From Pseudomonas ekonensis (GTDB taxonomy: Bacteria; Pseudomonadota; Gammaproteobacteria; Pseudomonadales; Pseudomonadaceae), in the NCBI RefSeq assembly GCF_019145435.1, contig NZ_JAHSTS010000002.1, positions 2,368,823-2,432,822 on the forward strand: a stretch of 64,000 bases of DNA, written 5' to 3'. The notes under the pieces are model-generated. The model searched no databases. It saw only the letters and a list, made by a program, of their open reading frames with translations, and was not told where the DNA came from. How positions within the stretch are numbered: the stretch's first letter is position 1; every line of letters starts with the position of its first letter. This document shows, piece after piece, positions 51,101 to 56,839 of this stretch. Position numbers and translations under genes: made by a program.

Positions 51101-51203
51101 CGTGACGATCAAACTGGAGGGCAACAACTGGTCGAGCGCCAACATCCACAACCTGATCGCCGGCAGCGACCCGACCATCAAGATCGACCACAACAACAGC
51201 TGA
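36171..51203 (+). CDS. lapA: LapA, giant cell-surface biofilm adhesin
   Basis: 5010 residues from the ATG at 36171; an in-frame ACG/GTG-rich leader upstream is not needed. Residues 1-100 form the outer-membrane retention module. TAAG at 107-110 is the LapG cleavage site, at the same position as in P. fluorescens LapA. About 36 Ig-like repeats of ~100 residues fill ~173-3776. Then come a Calx-beta-like repeat (~3771-3890), cadherin/VCBS-like domains, a PA14-like domain (~4176-4320), a vWA domain with MIDAS DTSGS (~4506) and RTX nonapeptides GGxGNDxLx (~4845-4903). A C-terminal type I secretion region follows. LapBCE exports it; LapD/LapG control release. It lacks Cys, as expected for a large T1SS substrate. 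Confidence 0.97.
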   Translation: MSSVVAIVKSIVGQVFVVSPEGVRRVLVEGDRLFAGDQVDTGVAGAVSLELADGRTLDLGRDTQWSANAPDSSTDLAEATAQAAPSVEELQQAIAAGADPTTALEATAAGPSAAGSGGAAGGGHSFVMLDATAGRVDPTIGFPTAGIGGAGQAAQNTAGGQTTDTTTNALRDSTLTLSATPTITEAGGVLVYTATLTQAPLTDLTVTLSNGSVIVIPAGSTTGSVNVPLAPNDTVYNDPKQIDVTVTGTTGGNGITVTTPTTPATTQVTDTIDTTTVTLTAGPSVTEGGQITYTATLTNPAQTPVTVTLSNGSTITIGAGQTTGSVNVPTAPNDVYNNGSTVTTTITGATGGNFENLVPNPAPAVTTIVDSKDTTGLTLTATGSVTEGGQITYTATLTNPAQTPVTVTLSNGATITIEAGMTSGTVNVPTAPNDVYNNGGTVSTTITGATGGNFENLVPSTTPATTTVTDSIDNTGLSLSATGTVAEGGQIIYTATLTNAAQTPVTVTLSNGATITIEAGKTTGTVTVPAPADDVYKDAGKVEVTIKDATGGNFENLVPSTVAAVTEVTDTVDTTTVKLTASDTAAEGGTVTYTATVGAPVTGSPVTVTLANGQTITIEVGKTTGTVTTTAPNDALAGNAPLTNSITGVSGGNYENLVADKTPVSTTVTDTVDTTNLTLSATGSVAEGGSIVYTATLTNPAGTPVTVTLSNGATITIEAGKTTGTVTVPAPADDVYKDAGKVEVTIKDATGGNFENLVPSTVAAVTEVTDTIDTSTVKLTADTSVAEGGTVTYTATVGAPVTGSPVTVTLANGQTITIEVGKTTGTVTTTAPNDALNGHAPLTNSITDVSGGNYENLVADKTPVNTTVTDTVDTTNLTLSATGSVAEGGSITYTATLTNPAGTPVTVTLSNGATITIEAGKTSGTVTVPAPADDVYKDAGKVEVTIKDATGGNFENLVPSTTPAVTEVTDTVDTTTVKLTATESAAEGGTVTYTATVGAPVTGSPVTVTLANGQSITIEVGKTTGTVTTTAPNDALAGHAPLTNSITGVSGGNYENLVADKTPVSTTVTDVADTTDLTLSATGTVAEGGSIVYTATLTNPAGTPVTVTLSNGATITIEAGKTTGTVTVPAPADDVYKDAGKVEVTIKDATGGNFENLVPSTTPAVTEVTDTIDTSTVKLTADTSVAEGGTVTYTATVGAPVTGSPVTVTLANGQTITIEVGKTTGTVTTTAPNDALAGNAPLTNSITGVSGGNYENLVADKTPVSTTVTDTVDTTNLSLSATGSVAEGGSITYTATLTNPAGTPVTVTLSNGATITIEAGKTSGTVTVPAPADDVYKDAGKVEVTIKDATGGNFENLVPSTTPAVTEVTDTIDTSTVKLTADTSVAEGGTVTYTATVGAPVTGSPVTVTLANGQTITIEVGKTTGTVTTTAPNDALAGNAPLTNSITGVSGGNYENLVADKTPVSTTVTDVADTTDLTLSATGTVAEGGSIVYTATLTNPAGTPVTVTLSNGATITIEAGKTSGTVTVPAPADDVYKDADKVEVTIKDATGGNFENLVPSTTPAVTEVTDTVDTTTVKLTATESAAEGGTVTYTATVGAPVTGSPVTVTLANGQSITIEVGKTTGTVTTAAPNDALNGHAPLTNAITDVSGGNYENLVADKTPVSTTVTDTVDTTNLSLSATNSVAEGGSIVYTATLTNPAGTPVTVTLSNGATITIEAGKTSGTVTVPAPADDVYKDAGKIEVTIKDASGGNFENLVPSTVPAVTEVTDTVDTTTVKLTADTSAAEGGTVTYTATVGAPVTGSPVTVTLSNGQSITIEVGKTTGTVTTTAPNDALAGNASLTNAITGVSGGNYENLVADKTPVSTTVTDVADTTDLSLSATGSVAEGGQITYTATLTNPAGTPVTVTLSNGATITIEAGKTSGTVTVPAPADDVYKDAGKVEVTIKDATGGNFENLVPSTTPAVTEVTDTIDTTTVKLTATESAAEGGTVTYTATVGAPVTGSPVTVTLANGQTITIEVGKTTGTVTTTAPNDALNGHAPLTNAITDVSGGNYENLVGDKTPVSTTVTDTVDTTNLTLSATGTVNEGGQITYTATLTNAAGTPMTVTLSNGATITIEAGKTSGTVTVPAPADDVYKDAGTVEATIKGTTGGNFENLVTSGTPAVTTVNDTIDTSTVSLTATANVAEGETVVYTATVTAPVTGSPVVVTLSNGQTITIAVGETTGTVNFVAPNSPLAGGSSLSVTINGASGGNYEKLDVDGKSADTAVSDTTDTTHLNLSATDSVAEGGSITYTATLTNAAGTPVTVTLSNGATITIEAGKTSGTVTVPAPADDVYKDAGKVEVTIKDASGGNFESLVPSTVAAVTNVTDTIDTTTVKLTATESATEGGTVTYTATVGAPVTGSPVTVTLANGQSITIEVGKTTGTVTTTAPNDALNGHAPLTNAITDVSGGNYENLVADKTPVSTTVTDTVDTTNLSLSATNSVAEGGSIVYTATLTNAAGTPVTVTLSNGATITIEAGKTTGTVTVPAPADDVYKDAGTVQASITNATGGNFENLVTSNTPAVTSVTDTIDTTTVKLTATGTAAEGGTVTYTATVGAPVTGSPVTVTLSNGQSITIEVGKTTGTVTTTAPNDALNGHAPLTNAITDVSGGNYENLVADKTPVSTTVTDTVDTTNLSLSATGTVAEGGSIVYTATLTNPAGTPVTVTLSNGATITIEAGKTSGTVTVPAPADDVYKDAGKVEVTIKDASGGNFENLVPSTTPAVTEVTDTIDTTTVKLTATESAAEGGTVTYTATVGAPVTGSPVTVTLANGQSITIEVGKTTGTVTTTAPNDALNGHAPLTNSITNVSGGNYENLVADKTPVSTTVTDTVDTTNLTLSATGTVAEGGSIVYTATLTNAAGTPVTVTLSNGATITIEAGKTSGTVTVPAPADDVYKDAGTVQATITNATGGNFENLVTSNTPAVTSVTDTIDTTTVKLTATESATEGSTVTYTATVGAPVTGSPVTVTLANGQSITIEVGKTTGTVTTTAPNDALNGHAPLTNAITNVSGGNYENLVADKTPVSTTVTDTVDTTNLTLSATGTVAEGGSIVYTATLTNAAGTPVTVTLSNGATITIEAGKTSGTVTVPAPADDVYKDAGTVQATITNATGGNFENLVTSTTPAVTNVTDTIDTTTVKLTATGTAAEGGTVTYTATVGAPVTGSPVTVTLANGQSITIEVGKTTGTVTTTAPNDALNGHTPLTNSITGVSGGNYENLVADKTPVSTTVTDTVDTTNLSLSATNSVAEGGSIVYTATLTNAAGTPVTVTLSNGATITIEAGKTSGTVTVPAPADDVYKDAGTVQATITNATGGNFENLVTSNTPAVTSVTDTIDTTTVKLTATGTAAEGGTVTYTATVGAPVTGSPVTVTLANGQSITIEVGKTTGTVTTTAPNDALNGHTPLTNSITGVSGGNYENLVADKTPVSTTVTDTVDTTNLSLSATNSVAEGGSIVYTATLTNAAGTPVTVTLSNGATITIEAGKTTGTVTVPAPADDVYKDAGTVQATITNATGGNFENLVTSNTPAVTSVTDTIDTTTVKLTATGTAAEGGTVTYTATVGAPVTGSPVTVTLANGQSITIEVGKTTGTVTTTAPNDVLNGHTPLTNSITNVSGGNYENLVADKTPVSTTVTDTVDTTNLSLSATNSVAEGGSIVYTATLTNAAGTPVTVTLSNGATITIEAGKTSGTVTVPAPADDVYKDAGTVQATITNATGGNFENLVTSTTPAVTNVTDTIDKTEVSISGSTSVTEGQTASYTVSLTHPAQTEVTLKIVYSGTAADGSDFTGVYTVKIPAGASTATFNVATIDDKITEGTENFVVKIDSATGGNFENLAVSTTNGSVSTSIIDNDAPPVIDLDANNSSGATGADYKVTFTENTPGAGVSIADTDISITDPDSTMLTGATIVLTNRQPGDALNLGNSVSGITINANSKDGSITLTLSGNATLADYMQQIKNITFTNGSEDPSTVPRIITVTVTDGGNYSNTATTTVNVVAVNDAPVAAPVNVTGTEDTPLILGWSTFGVSDVDSPASSLGVKITQLPGEGKLQYLDGSTWKDVATNQTFSKADIDAGKLRFMPDANESGVNGYGGTGVGNNQADYAQIKFQPTDGQLLGNTGTVKIDITPVADAPTLGVADNSVKSTGLVKEVWTGLSGLGTSGNGADPTTLKNVIDGAGTPNSSGTVDNVQSNGSVTAGTASKTSGLIYLEAGKTYTFTGTGDDSLLVTIGGKSVASTTWGAGGNLNGSFTPTTSGYYTLDIYHHNQSGPGSYDVNLSVNGSAPIDLSSAGVPIYTGVQDLVNAGVTVSDLHGSNGEGYYDGYKLNTGAEGTTVKLSAITTALTDTDGSETLSVKISGAPVGSVLSDGAGHTFTVTAANGEANVTGWNLGTLTVTPPTYYNGQFNLTVTSTSTEAVGGSASTTATIPVTVVPAVYNAVVATSADDTVTGTDGNDIMVADIGGLTVVPGTNYNIAFMVDTSGSMSTSSINAAKDSLTSVFNTLKNSLGSNSGTVNIFLVDFDTQVNKSVSVNLNDPNALTQLKAVLDSMASGGGTNYEDVFKATANFFQSADAVANTGAKNLTYFITDGQPTYYQSGEQTNPTLYGNVKLDDVVKTSNYKLGDTFATYIDSTHYLSINSAGSVVLQTLKNGNWNWSSLGTIHAQGDGTYELSNLAGSGSSTSSATTDNANSAFALLGGLSNVEAIGINSGVSLNDLKPYDSDKTPQTNIDPKDLANSIIGHTEATMPGNDTVSGGDGNDILFGDLVSFNGIAGEGYQAMQAFVAQQTGVDVSKVTTSNVHQYITEHYQAFDVSGAHDGNDTLLGGAGNDILFGSGGNDLLDGGKGNDILLGGTGNDTLIGGQGNDILIGGSGGDTFVWKAGDTGNDVIKDFKASEGDRIDLRDLLQGESGSTIDNFLKITTVDGVSSLQVSSAGKFNSGDAAAATPDVTIKLEGNNWSSANIHNLIAGSDPTIKIDHNNS
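36690..47500 (+). repeat. LapA repeat array, alternating 300-bp units (600-bp period)
   Basis: After three A-type units, A and B types alternate for 16 cycles with an exact 600-bp period. A units carry SNGATITIEAGKT...PAPADDVYKDAG; B units carry VGAPVTGSPVTVTLANGQ...ENLVADKTP. A divergent B unit sits near 42700. Neighbouring copies toward the 3' end are nearly identical in DNA. Confidence 0.95.
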
Positions 51204-51212
51204 TGAACGGAA

Positions 51213-51238
51213 ACGGCCGCCCCACTCGGGGCGGCCGT
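51213..51238 (+). terminator. lapA transcription terminator
   Basis: An 11-bp perfect stem acggccgcccc / ggggcggccgt with loop actc begins 7 bases after the lapA stop. The following T tract is weak (cacgttt), but position and stem strength support termination. Confidence 0.7.
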
Positions 51239-51349
51239 CACGTTTGCCGCCAGCCTGTCCGTGACGATTTCATCGTCTGACCGCATACTCCCGTGCAGTT
51301 GGCTATGCTGCTGACAGCACGACGCTGGTTCATTTCCGAGGGACGCTCA

Positions 51350-51688
51350 ATGTTTTACGTGCAACGCGATGCGCAGGGCCAGTTGATCCGCGTGGAGGCG
51401 GCCGCCTACGCCGAGGCCACGGGAACGCTGCCTGCCGACCATGTCGAAATCCAGGAATGGTTCGCCAACGCGGCGGTGGAAAAGAGCCTCAAGCAGCTCA
51501 AGCAGAGCGACCTGGAAATGATCCGGGTGCTCGACGACCTGATTCAGGTGCTGACCCAGAAGGGCGTGATCCGTGTCACCGACCTGCCGGAAGCGGCCCA
51601 GGCCAAACTGATGGACCGTTCCCAGGCCCGTGAGGCGCTGGGCGGCCTGAGCCAGCTGATCAATGAGGACGAACCCGGCCTGATCTGA
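51350..51688 (+). CDS. Small conserved protein between lapA and lapD
   Basis: 112 residues from the ATG at 51350 (MFYVQRDAQGQLIRVEAAAY). It is acidic and helical, with a central QLKQSDLEMIRVLDDLIQVLTQKGVIRVTDLPEAAQAKLMDRSQAREAL. There is no signal peptide or membrane segment. Similar small proteins in Pseudomonas are often annotated as 'tryptophan synthase subunit beta-like', a name without functional support that I know of. It lies between the lapA terminator and convergent lapD. Function unknown. Confidence 0.8.
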   Translation: MFYVQRDAQGQLIRVEAAAYAEATGTLPADHVEIQEWFANAAVEKSLKQLKQSDLEMIRVLDDLIQVLTQKGVIRVTDLPEAAQAKLMDRSQAREALGGLSQLINEDEPGLI

Positions 51689-51750
51689 TCCGGCCGTTCG
51701 TCTTGCGGTGGGCGGGATGGCGCCCTTGAGGGCGCCGAATCCCTCCAGCC

Positions 51751-53697
51751 TCACTTCCAGGGCGCGGGCTCACCGAACAGCTGCCCCTGCACCCCGTACA
51801 GCCCCATCTCGCGAATCACCGACAGTTCCCCTTCGGTCTCGACCCGCTCGGCGATCAGCGGCAGGTCGATGCTGTGCGCGGCCCGCTGGATCGCCTCGAT
51901 GAACAGGCGCTTGTCGCCTTCCTGATCGATCGCCCGGATGTAGCTGCCGTCGATCTTCAGGTACGCCAGCCCCAGCCGCGCCAGGTTGCCGATCATGCTG
52001 AAGCGCCCGCCGAAGCGTTGCAGGCTCAGGGAGAAGCCCAGCTCGCGCAGGCGCCGGGTCAGTTGCTCCAGCACCGCCTGCTCCGGCAGTTGTTCCTCGC
52101 CGATCTCCAGGGTCAGGCGCGGGCCGAGGTTGGAATGGGCCCGCAGGATCTCGAACACCTTGTTCAGCGCCTGGGGGTCGGCCAGGGTCGCCGAGGACAG
52201 GTTCAGCGCCAGCGACTCCTCATGCCCGGCCATCTGCTCCAGCACCCGCTCAAGCATCAGACGGTCCAGCCGCGCGGTCCAGCCGAAGCGCTCCAGCCAC
52301 GGCAGGAAGCGGCCGGCGGGAATGGTCTGGCCCTGCTCGTCGAGCAGGCGCGACAGCACTTTGTAGTGCAGCACCAGTTGGGTGTCCTGCGCCGCCACCA
52401 CGGGCTGGAAGAACAGCCCGAAACGCCGCTGGTTCAGCGCCTGGTCGAGCAAGCGGTGCCAGGCGTGGTGGTCGTCGCCGACCTCCGCCGTCAGGCTCTG
52501 GTCGAGGCACGCCCAGTTCTGCTCGCCCTGCCCTTCGGCCTGGGCCAGCGCCTGATCGCCGAGGCTGAGCACCGCCTGCGGAGAGTCGCCGTGGGCGAAC
52601 GGCGCCACGCCGATGGAAGCCACAGCGGCCACGTCGGTGGCGCCCGTCGCGTGCAGGCTGCTCAGGGCGCTGTCGAGGCTCTGCGCCAGTTGCAGCGCTT
52701 CTTCGCGCGTCAGCCCCGGCGCCAGCACGGCGAATTCACCGCCACGGATCCGCGTCACAAGGTTTTGGGTTTCCGGGTACTTGGCGCACTCGCGGGAAAG
52801 CTGCTCGCCGACCGCTTTCAACAATTCATCGGTACGCTGACCGCCCAGGCGCTGGTTGAGCCCGGCCAGATCCTTGACCCGCAACAGCAGCAGATAGCCG
52901 GAGCTGGCCTGCTCCGGGTTGCTTACCCGGGCATTGAGCTGCATCTCGAAATAGCGCCGGTTGGCAAGGCCGGTGAGGTTGTCCTGATAGGACTCGGTGC
53001 GCAGTTTCTCGCTGCGCTCGGCCTGCTCCTGGAACAGCGCCTTGAGCTTTTCGACCATCTGGTTCATCGCCAGCACCACCCGGCGCAGCTCCGGCGTGCG
53101 CGGCAGTTCCGGCAGGCTGAGGAATTCGCGGCGGGCGATGGCGTGGGACTGCTTGACCATGTAATCGAGCGGGCGCAGCTGCCGGCGCAGCAGCAAGGCC
53201 CCGAGCACCGCGCTGACGGCGCCGCACACCAGCAGCCAGCCGAGGCTGCCCAACGCGCTCTGCCACAGCTTGGCCAGGGCGAACATCGGGTGGCTGACCA
53301 CCTCGACCCGCGCCGCCTGCTCCCAGCCACGGCTGACCAGCGCGTCGCCGCCGGCCGGCTCCAGGCCGATCAGCCTGACGAACCACTCCGGCACATTGGT
53401 GACGGCCGGAATGCCGCTGCGCTCGACGATGGCCTTGTCGGTCTTCAGGTCCACCACCCGGATGCTGGAGTAGTAGCCGCTGTCGAAAATCGAACTGACC
53501 AGCAGCTCGACCATCGCCGGGTCATCGATGTTCGGCGTCAACGACAGCGCCAGCGCCGTGGCGGCGTCCTGGGCGTGGGAGCGCAACTGGTTGACGTACT
53601 GGGTGCGCGAGCTTTCCAGGCTGACCATGAAGCTGCCGGTGAAGGCGACCACCAGGAACAGACAGATAGCGATCAACAGCTGTTTGAACAAGGACAT
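51751..53697 (-). CDS. lapD: LapD, inner-membrane c-di-GMP receptor
   Basis: 648 residues. TM1 (~7-25), a periplasmic output domain (~26-150) with Trp125 at the position known to contact LapG, TM2 (~152-172), HAMP, then degenerate GGDEF (RGGEF, ~319) and EAL (KVL in HYKVLSRL, ~447) domains. The loss of both catalytic motifs is the known LapD pattern: it binds c-di-GMP without making or degrading it. When bound, it sequesters LapG in the periplasm and LapA stays on the surface. lapG lies 14 bp upstream in the same operon. Confidence 0.95.
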   Translation of the reverse strand: MSLFKQLLIAICLFLVVAFTGSFMVSLESSRTQYVNQLRSHAQDAATALALSLTPNIDDPAMVELLVSSIFDSGYYSSIRVVDLKTDKAIVERSGIPAVTNVPEWFVRLIGLEPAGGDALVSRGWEQAARVEVVSHPMFALAKLWQSALGSLGWLLVCGAVSAVLGALLLRRQLRPLDYMVKQSHAIARREFLSLPELPRTPELRRVVLAMNQMVEKLKALFQEQAERSEKLRTESYQDNLTGLANRRYFEMQLNARVSNPEQASSGYLLLLRVKDLAGLNQRLGGQRTDELLKAVGEQLSRECAKYPETQNLVTRIRGGEFAVLAPGLTREEALQLAQSLDSALSSLHATGATDVAAVASIGVAPFAHGDSPQAVLSLGDQALAQAEGQGEQNWACLDQSLTAEVGDDHHAWHRLLDQALNQRRFGLFFQPVVAAQDTQLVLHYKVLSRLLDEQGQTIPAGRFLPWLERFGWTARLDRLMLERVLEQMAGHEESLALNLSSATLADPQALNKVFEILRAHSNLGPRLTLEIGEEQLPEQAVLEQLTRRLRELGFSLSLQRFGGRFSMIGNLARLGLAYLKIDGSYIRAIDQEGDKRLFIEAIQRAAHSIDLPLIAERVETEGELSVIREMGLYGVQGQLFGEPAPWK

Positions 53698-53711
53698 CTG
53701 AGCGCGTGCTC

Positions 53712-54473
53712 CTAGTTAGTCGTCTCGACCGGGAATCCTTCGGCCTGCATTTTCTTCAGCACATCCTGCCAGCGCGACAGGCGTTTGGTGTCACCGACCT
53801 TCTTGTTGCCCTTGGCCCCCGGCAGGTACAGCCCTTCGGCGTTGAAAGAGTAGACCGGCAGCAAATCGGTCCGCTCGGCCGCCGGCCTGATCGGGTCCAT
53901 CAGGCTGTCGAGCACCAGGGGCATGGCGTCGGGAGTGGCATAGTAGGTCAACACCATGTGCGCGCGGTTCTGGCGCAGGGCCTTGACGTAGGTGATGCGC
54001 AATTTGTCACTGGAGACCCCCAGGTGACGCAGGCTGAAATACTTTGCGATTGCATAGTCCTCGCAATCCCCGGCACCCTTCCACAGCGCTTCGATGGGCG
54101 TCTCCCAGTAGTCGACTTCGTGCCACAGGTCGATATCCTCGACGTAGCGCATCTGCTTGTTGAAGAACAGGTTCACCACCTTGAGCTTGTCCGCCTCGCT
54201 GGCCTGCTTTTGCGTGGCCAACAGGTTCTGCCAGGCATCGATGCGCTGCTGTCCGGCGCCCAGCGGCCCGTACAGCGCCGTGGCCTTGCGGCTGATCGCG
54301 GAAAAATCCCAGTCGGCATGCAGGCCGCCCAGCATGGCGCCGGCCAGCAGCAACGCGCAGGCCAGCCGGCGCGCAATCCGGGGAATCGCGAGAGTTACCG
54401 CCAATGCAAGGCATCCAGGGCAGGGAGGAAAGCGTCTGATGGTGAAGGTTAGCCCAGCAAAAGACAATGGCAC
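53712..54473 (-). CDS. lapG: LapG, periplasmic calcium-dependent cysteine protease
   Basis: 253 residues from a GTG at 54473; the exact start is uncertain because no good ribosome site is seen. A hydrophobic export segment (~37-50) ends near GGLHADWDF. The bacterial transglutaminase-like (BTLCP) fold has Cys137 (GDCEDYAIAK), His172 (NRAHMVL) and Asp189 (LVLDS). It cuts LapA at TAAG when c-di-GMP is low, freeing the adhesin. Acidic residues around GDCED fit the family's calcium site. Confidence 0.93.
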   Translation of the reverse strand: MPLSFAGLTFTIRRFPPCPGCLALAVTLAIPRIARRLACALLLAGAMLGGLHADWDFSAISRKATALYGPLGAGQQRIDAWQNLLATQKQASEADKLKVVNLFFNKQMRYVEDIDLWHEVDYWETPIEALWKGAGDCEDYAIAKYFSLRHLGVSSDKLRITYVKALRQNRAHMVLTYYATPDAMPLVLDSLMDPIRPAAERTDLLPVYSFNAEGLYLPGAKGNKKVGDTKRLSRWQDVLKKMQAEGFPVETTN

Positions 54474-54600
54474 CCTGAGATCATCTCCGGCGCGCTAAAC
54501 TCAAGGGGTAACGGGATTCCTCTACATGGTTTGACAACCTGTAGAGCAATCACTAGTGTCCTTTGGATCCAAATTCCGTAGTCATTCAGGGTGCGTAGTT

Positions 54601-55311
54601 GTGACACAGAAGCCCAAGCCGCTGCACAGCATCAAGGTCGACGGGCCGATTCCCGCGCATCTGGCGCGCTCGATCATAGAAGAGACCCTGCGCTCGGCGA
54701 TCCTCGACGGCCGCCTGCCCTGCGGCACCGCCGTGCGCCAGCAGGATCTGGCCGACCTGTTCGGCGTCAGCCGCATGCCGGTGCGCGAGGCGTTGCGCCA
54801 ACTGGAGGCCCAGGGCCTGCTGAGCGTGGTGGCCCACAAGGGTGCCGTGGTCGCGCCGCTGATCCAGGGCGACGCCACGGAAACCTACGAGTTGCGGATC
54901 CTGCTCGAGTCCGAGGCGCTGCGCCAGTCGGTGCCCCTGCTCACGGCAGCCGACCACGACCGTGCGGCCGGCTATATCGACGAGCTGGAAACCGAGCACG
55001 ACTACACCGAGATCGGCCGGCTCAACCGGCTGTTCCACATGGCGCTCTACTGCAAGGCCGGCAACGGCCGCCTGCTGCGCCTGGTGGAAGACGGCCTGAA
55101 CGAGGAGGAGCGCTTCCTGCGCTTCAACCTCGAAGCCATGGGCCTGGGCAAGCTGTCCCAGGACGATCACCGGGCGCTGCTGCACGCCGTGCGCGACCGC
55201 GACACCGAGCATGCGGTGAAACTGCTGGAGCAGCACCTCAACCGCGGCGTCGAAGTCATCACCCGTTACCTGGCCAGCTCCGCCGCGCCAAACCGCAAGA
55301 CCGCCCGCTGA
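54601..55311 (+). CDS. GntR-family transcriptional regulator (FadR/FCD type)
   Basis: 236 residues from the GTG at 54601; a start at 54556 would add 15 unlikely residues. The winged helix lies at ~25-85 (RSAILDGRLPCGTAVRQQDLADLFGVSRMPVREALRQLEAQGLL), followed by an all-helical FCD ligand domain (~95-225). It is divergent from lapG and upstream of, and co-directional with, the pvf-type operon 755 bp away. A role in either is not proven. Confidence 0.9.
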   Translation: MTQKPKPLHSIKVDGPIPAHLARSIIEETLRSAILDGRLPCGTAVRQQDLADLFGVSRMPVREALRQLEAQGLLSVVAHKGAVVAPLIQGDATETYELRILLESEALRQSVPLLTAADHDRAAGYIDELETEHDYTEIGRLNRLFHMALYCKAGNGRLLRLVEDGLNEEERFLRFNLEAMGLGKLSQDDHRALLHAVRDRDTEHAVKLLEQHLNRGVEVITRYLASSAAPNRKTAR

Positions 55312-55735
55312 CCCCTTCCGCCGGGCCTGCCCACCGGCCCGGCGAATCACCCGCTTACAAATCCCCCCGCCCGCCACGGTGAATTGCCGTGGCACTTCGG
55401 CGCCTGCGCTCTAACCTCCCCACCCAACTTCAACCCGCCCGTAATTCGCACCGCAAGCAAGTCACTTTCGACGATAGCGGCGACGCCGAATTACGCGCAC
55501 CCTTGAACCGCCAACCGAATCAAGAACGGGCGACGCGCCGTCGGCGCAGTCCCCGCACCAGGAACCTACGGAAGGAGCCTTGTCACGGGAAAAGGAAGCG
55601 ACGGCGCCGTTCCAGCCCAACTTCATCCCCCCCAAAACATTTCATTCGCCCAGTTAGAAAGTTGCTTCGAGTGAGGCATTCACTCTTATTAACCTATTTT
55701 GGCCATTTATTGCCGAAAGGAGCAACTACGCCCAT

Positions 55736-55760
55736 GTAAAACTTAAATCAAAAGTTTTAC
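55736..55760. promoter_or_regulatory. Perfect palindrome upstream of the pvf-type operon (candidate operator)
   Basis: gtaaaactt, a 7-base spacer (aaatcaa), then aagttttac: a perfect 9-bp inverted repeat. It lies in AT-rich DNA ~305 bp before the first gene. Probably a regulator-binding site; the regulator is unknown. Confidence 0.5.
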
Positions 55761-55787
55761 CGGGCCTGCTCATACTTAAGAAACAGC

Positions 55788-55823
55788 CAACTTAAAATAA
55801 TCAAAAATAAACTTGTTAAGTTG
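55788..55823. promoter_or_regulatory. Second inverted repeat upstream of the pvf-type operon
   Basis: caacttaa (55788-55795) and ttaagttg (55816-55823) form a perfect 8-bp inverted repeat with a 20-base spacer. The arms share the acttaa core with the neighbouring palindrome, suggesting a family of related half-sites. Confidence 0.4.
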
Positions 55824-56065
55824 TTTTGTGATGTATTAGCTTTTTATGCGCCAGGCAATCGGACGCCATCGAGCTCCGTCAATCCAGGCCCTGTAGGCCT
55901 TAAAGGCAGCGGCCAGGCGCCGTCTACCTGAGCCAGGCGATAGATATTCAACTTCAACTTTCATCGAACCGAATGAGGCTCTCGCTCGCCAAGAGAAAGA
56001 CATCCACCGCTGTTAGCCATTGTTTGAGCAGTCCCTATATCCCTATAAGCCAGAGGCTCGTAATC

Positions 56066-56839
56066 ATGCCAACGAAAGAACAACTTTCCCTGAAGAAAGC
56101 CGAACTCAGCGTCCATCCGATCTTTTCCGAAATAAACTCCCTGACGGCGTTGCGCCGGTTCATGGAGTCCCATGTGTTCGCCGTCTGGGACTTCATGTCG
56201 CTGACCAAACGCCTGCAACAGGAACTGACCTGCACCCGCTTGCCCTGGCTGCCGCCACGGGATCCGCACGCTGCGCGGCTGATCAACGAGATCGTGCTCG
56301 GCGAGGAGTCGGACGACCGACCTGCCCACGGCCATTACAGCCATTTCGAACTGTACCTGGACGCCATGCGCGAAGTCGGCGCGGACACCACGGCGGTGGA
56401 ACGCTTCGTCGCGCTGCAGCAGGAAGGGGTGAGCTATGAGGTGGCGCTGCAGAGCGTCGAGGTCGATCCGGCCGCCGCGCAGTTTGTCCGCGACACGCTG
56501 CACACCGCCCTGCACGCACCGGGGCACAGCGTCGCCGCCGCGTTCCTGCACGGTCGCGAGAGCGTGATCCCGACCATGTTCCAGCGCATGCTCGACGCCT
56601 GGGGCATCGGCGTCGAACAGGCCCCGACCTTCCGTTACTACCTGCAGCGGCACATCGAAGTCGATTCCGAAGACCACGGCCCGGCGGCGGAGCAACTGCT
56701 GGCGCGGCTGGTCGAGGGCGATCCGCAGCGCGAGGCCGAAGTCTACGCCAGCGCCCTGGCCGCCGTGGAAAGCCGCATCGCCCTGTGGGACGGCCTGCGC
56801 CAAAGCCTGCATGAACCGCAGGCGGAGGTGACGCCATGA
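56066..56839 (+). CDS. pvfA: PvfA/MboA-like DUF3050 heme-oxygenase-like protein
   Basis: 257 residues from the ATG at 56066. The DUF3050 pattern is clear: [30 protein letters not shown]. Candidate metal ligands typical of heme-oxygenase-like diiron proteins are His36, His162/Glu165 (HGRESVIP) and His196/Asp200/His204 ([10 protein letters not shown]). It is the first gene of a four-gene unit whose order matches pvfABCD of P. entomophila and mboABCD of P. syringae (leudiazen/mangotoxin-associated). Exact role in the pathway is not settled from sequence. Its stop overlaps the next start (ATGA). Confidence 0.85.
   Translation: MPTKEQLSLKKAELSVHPIFSEINSLTALRRFMESHVFAVWDFMSLTKRLQQELTCTRLPWLPPRDPHAARLINEIVLGEESDDRPAHGHYSHFELYLDAMREVGADTTAVERFVALQQEGVSYEVALQSVEVDPAAAQFVRDTLHTALHAPGHSVAAAFLHGRESVIPTMFQRMLDAWGIGVEQAPTFRYYLQRHIEVDSEDHGPAAEQLLARLVEGDPQREAEVYASALAAVESRIALWDGLRQSLHEPQAEVTP

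Larger units (their letters stand above)
55312..56065 (+). promoter_or_regulatory. Long non-coding leader upstream of the pvf-type operon
   Basis: 754 bp with no convincing gene. The first part (55312-55620) is GC-rich with hairpins, e.g. gccgggcc/ggcccggc (55320-55343), which could end the gntR transcript. The part from ~55630 to 55860 is strikingly AT-rich and contains two sets of palindromes. The operon's promoter and operators probably lie here. A long 5' untranslated region is possible. Confidence 0.6.

Noticed and set aside
38937..51191. Very long open frame antisense to lapA, plus other antisense frames opposite the repeats
   Set aside because: It mirrors the codon bias of the repetitive lapA sequence; its Gly/Arg/His/Val-rich translation is not protein-like and merely repeats with the array.
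55389..55739. 116-codon frame in the pvf-type leader
   Set aside because: Arg/Pro-rich translation with no domain, no ribosome site and no sensible start; more likely untranslated leader.
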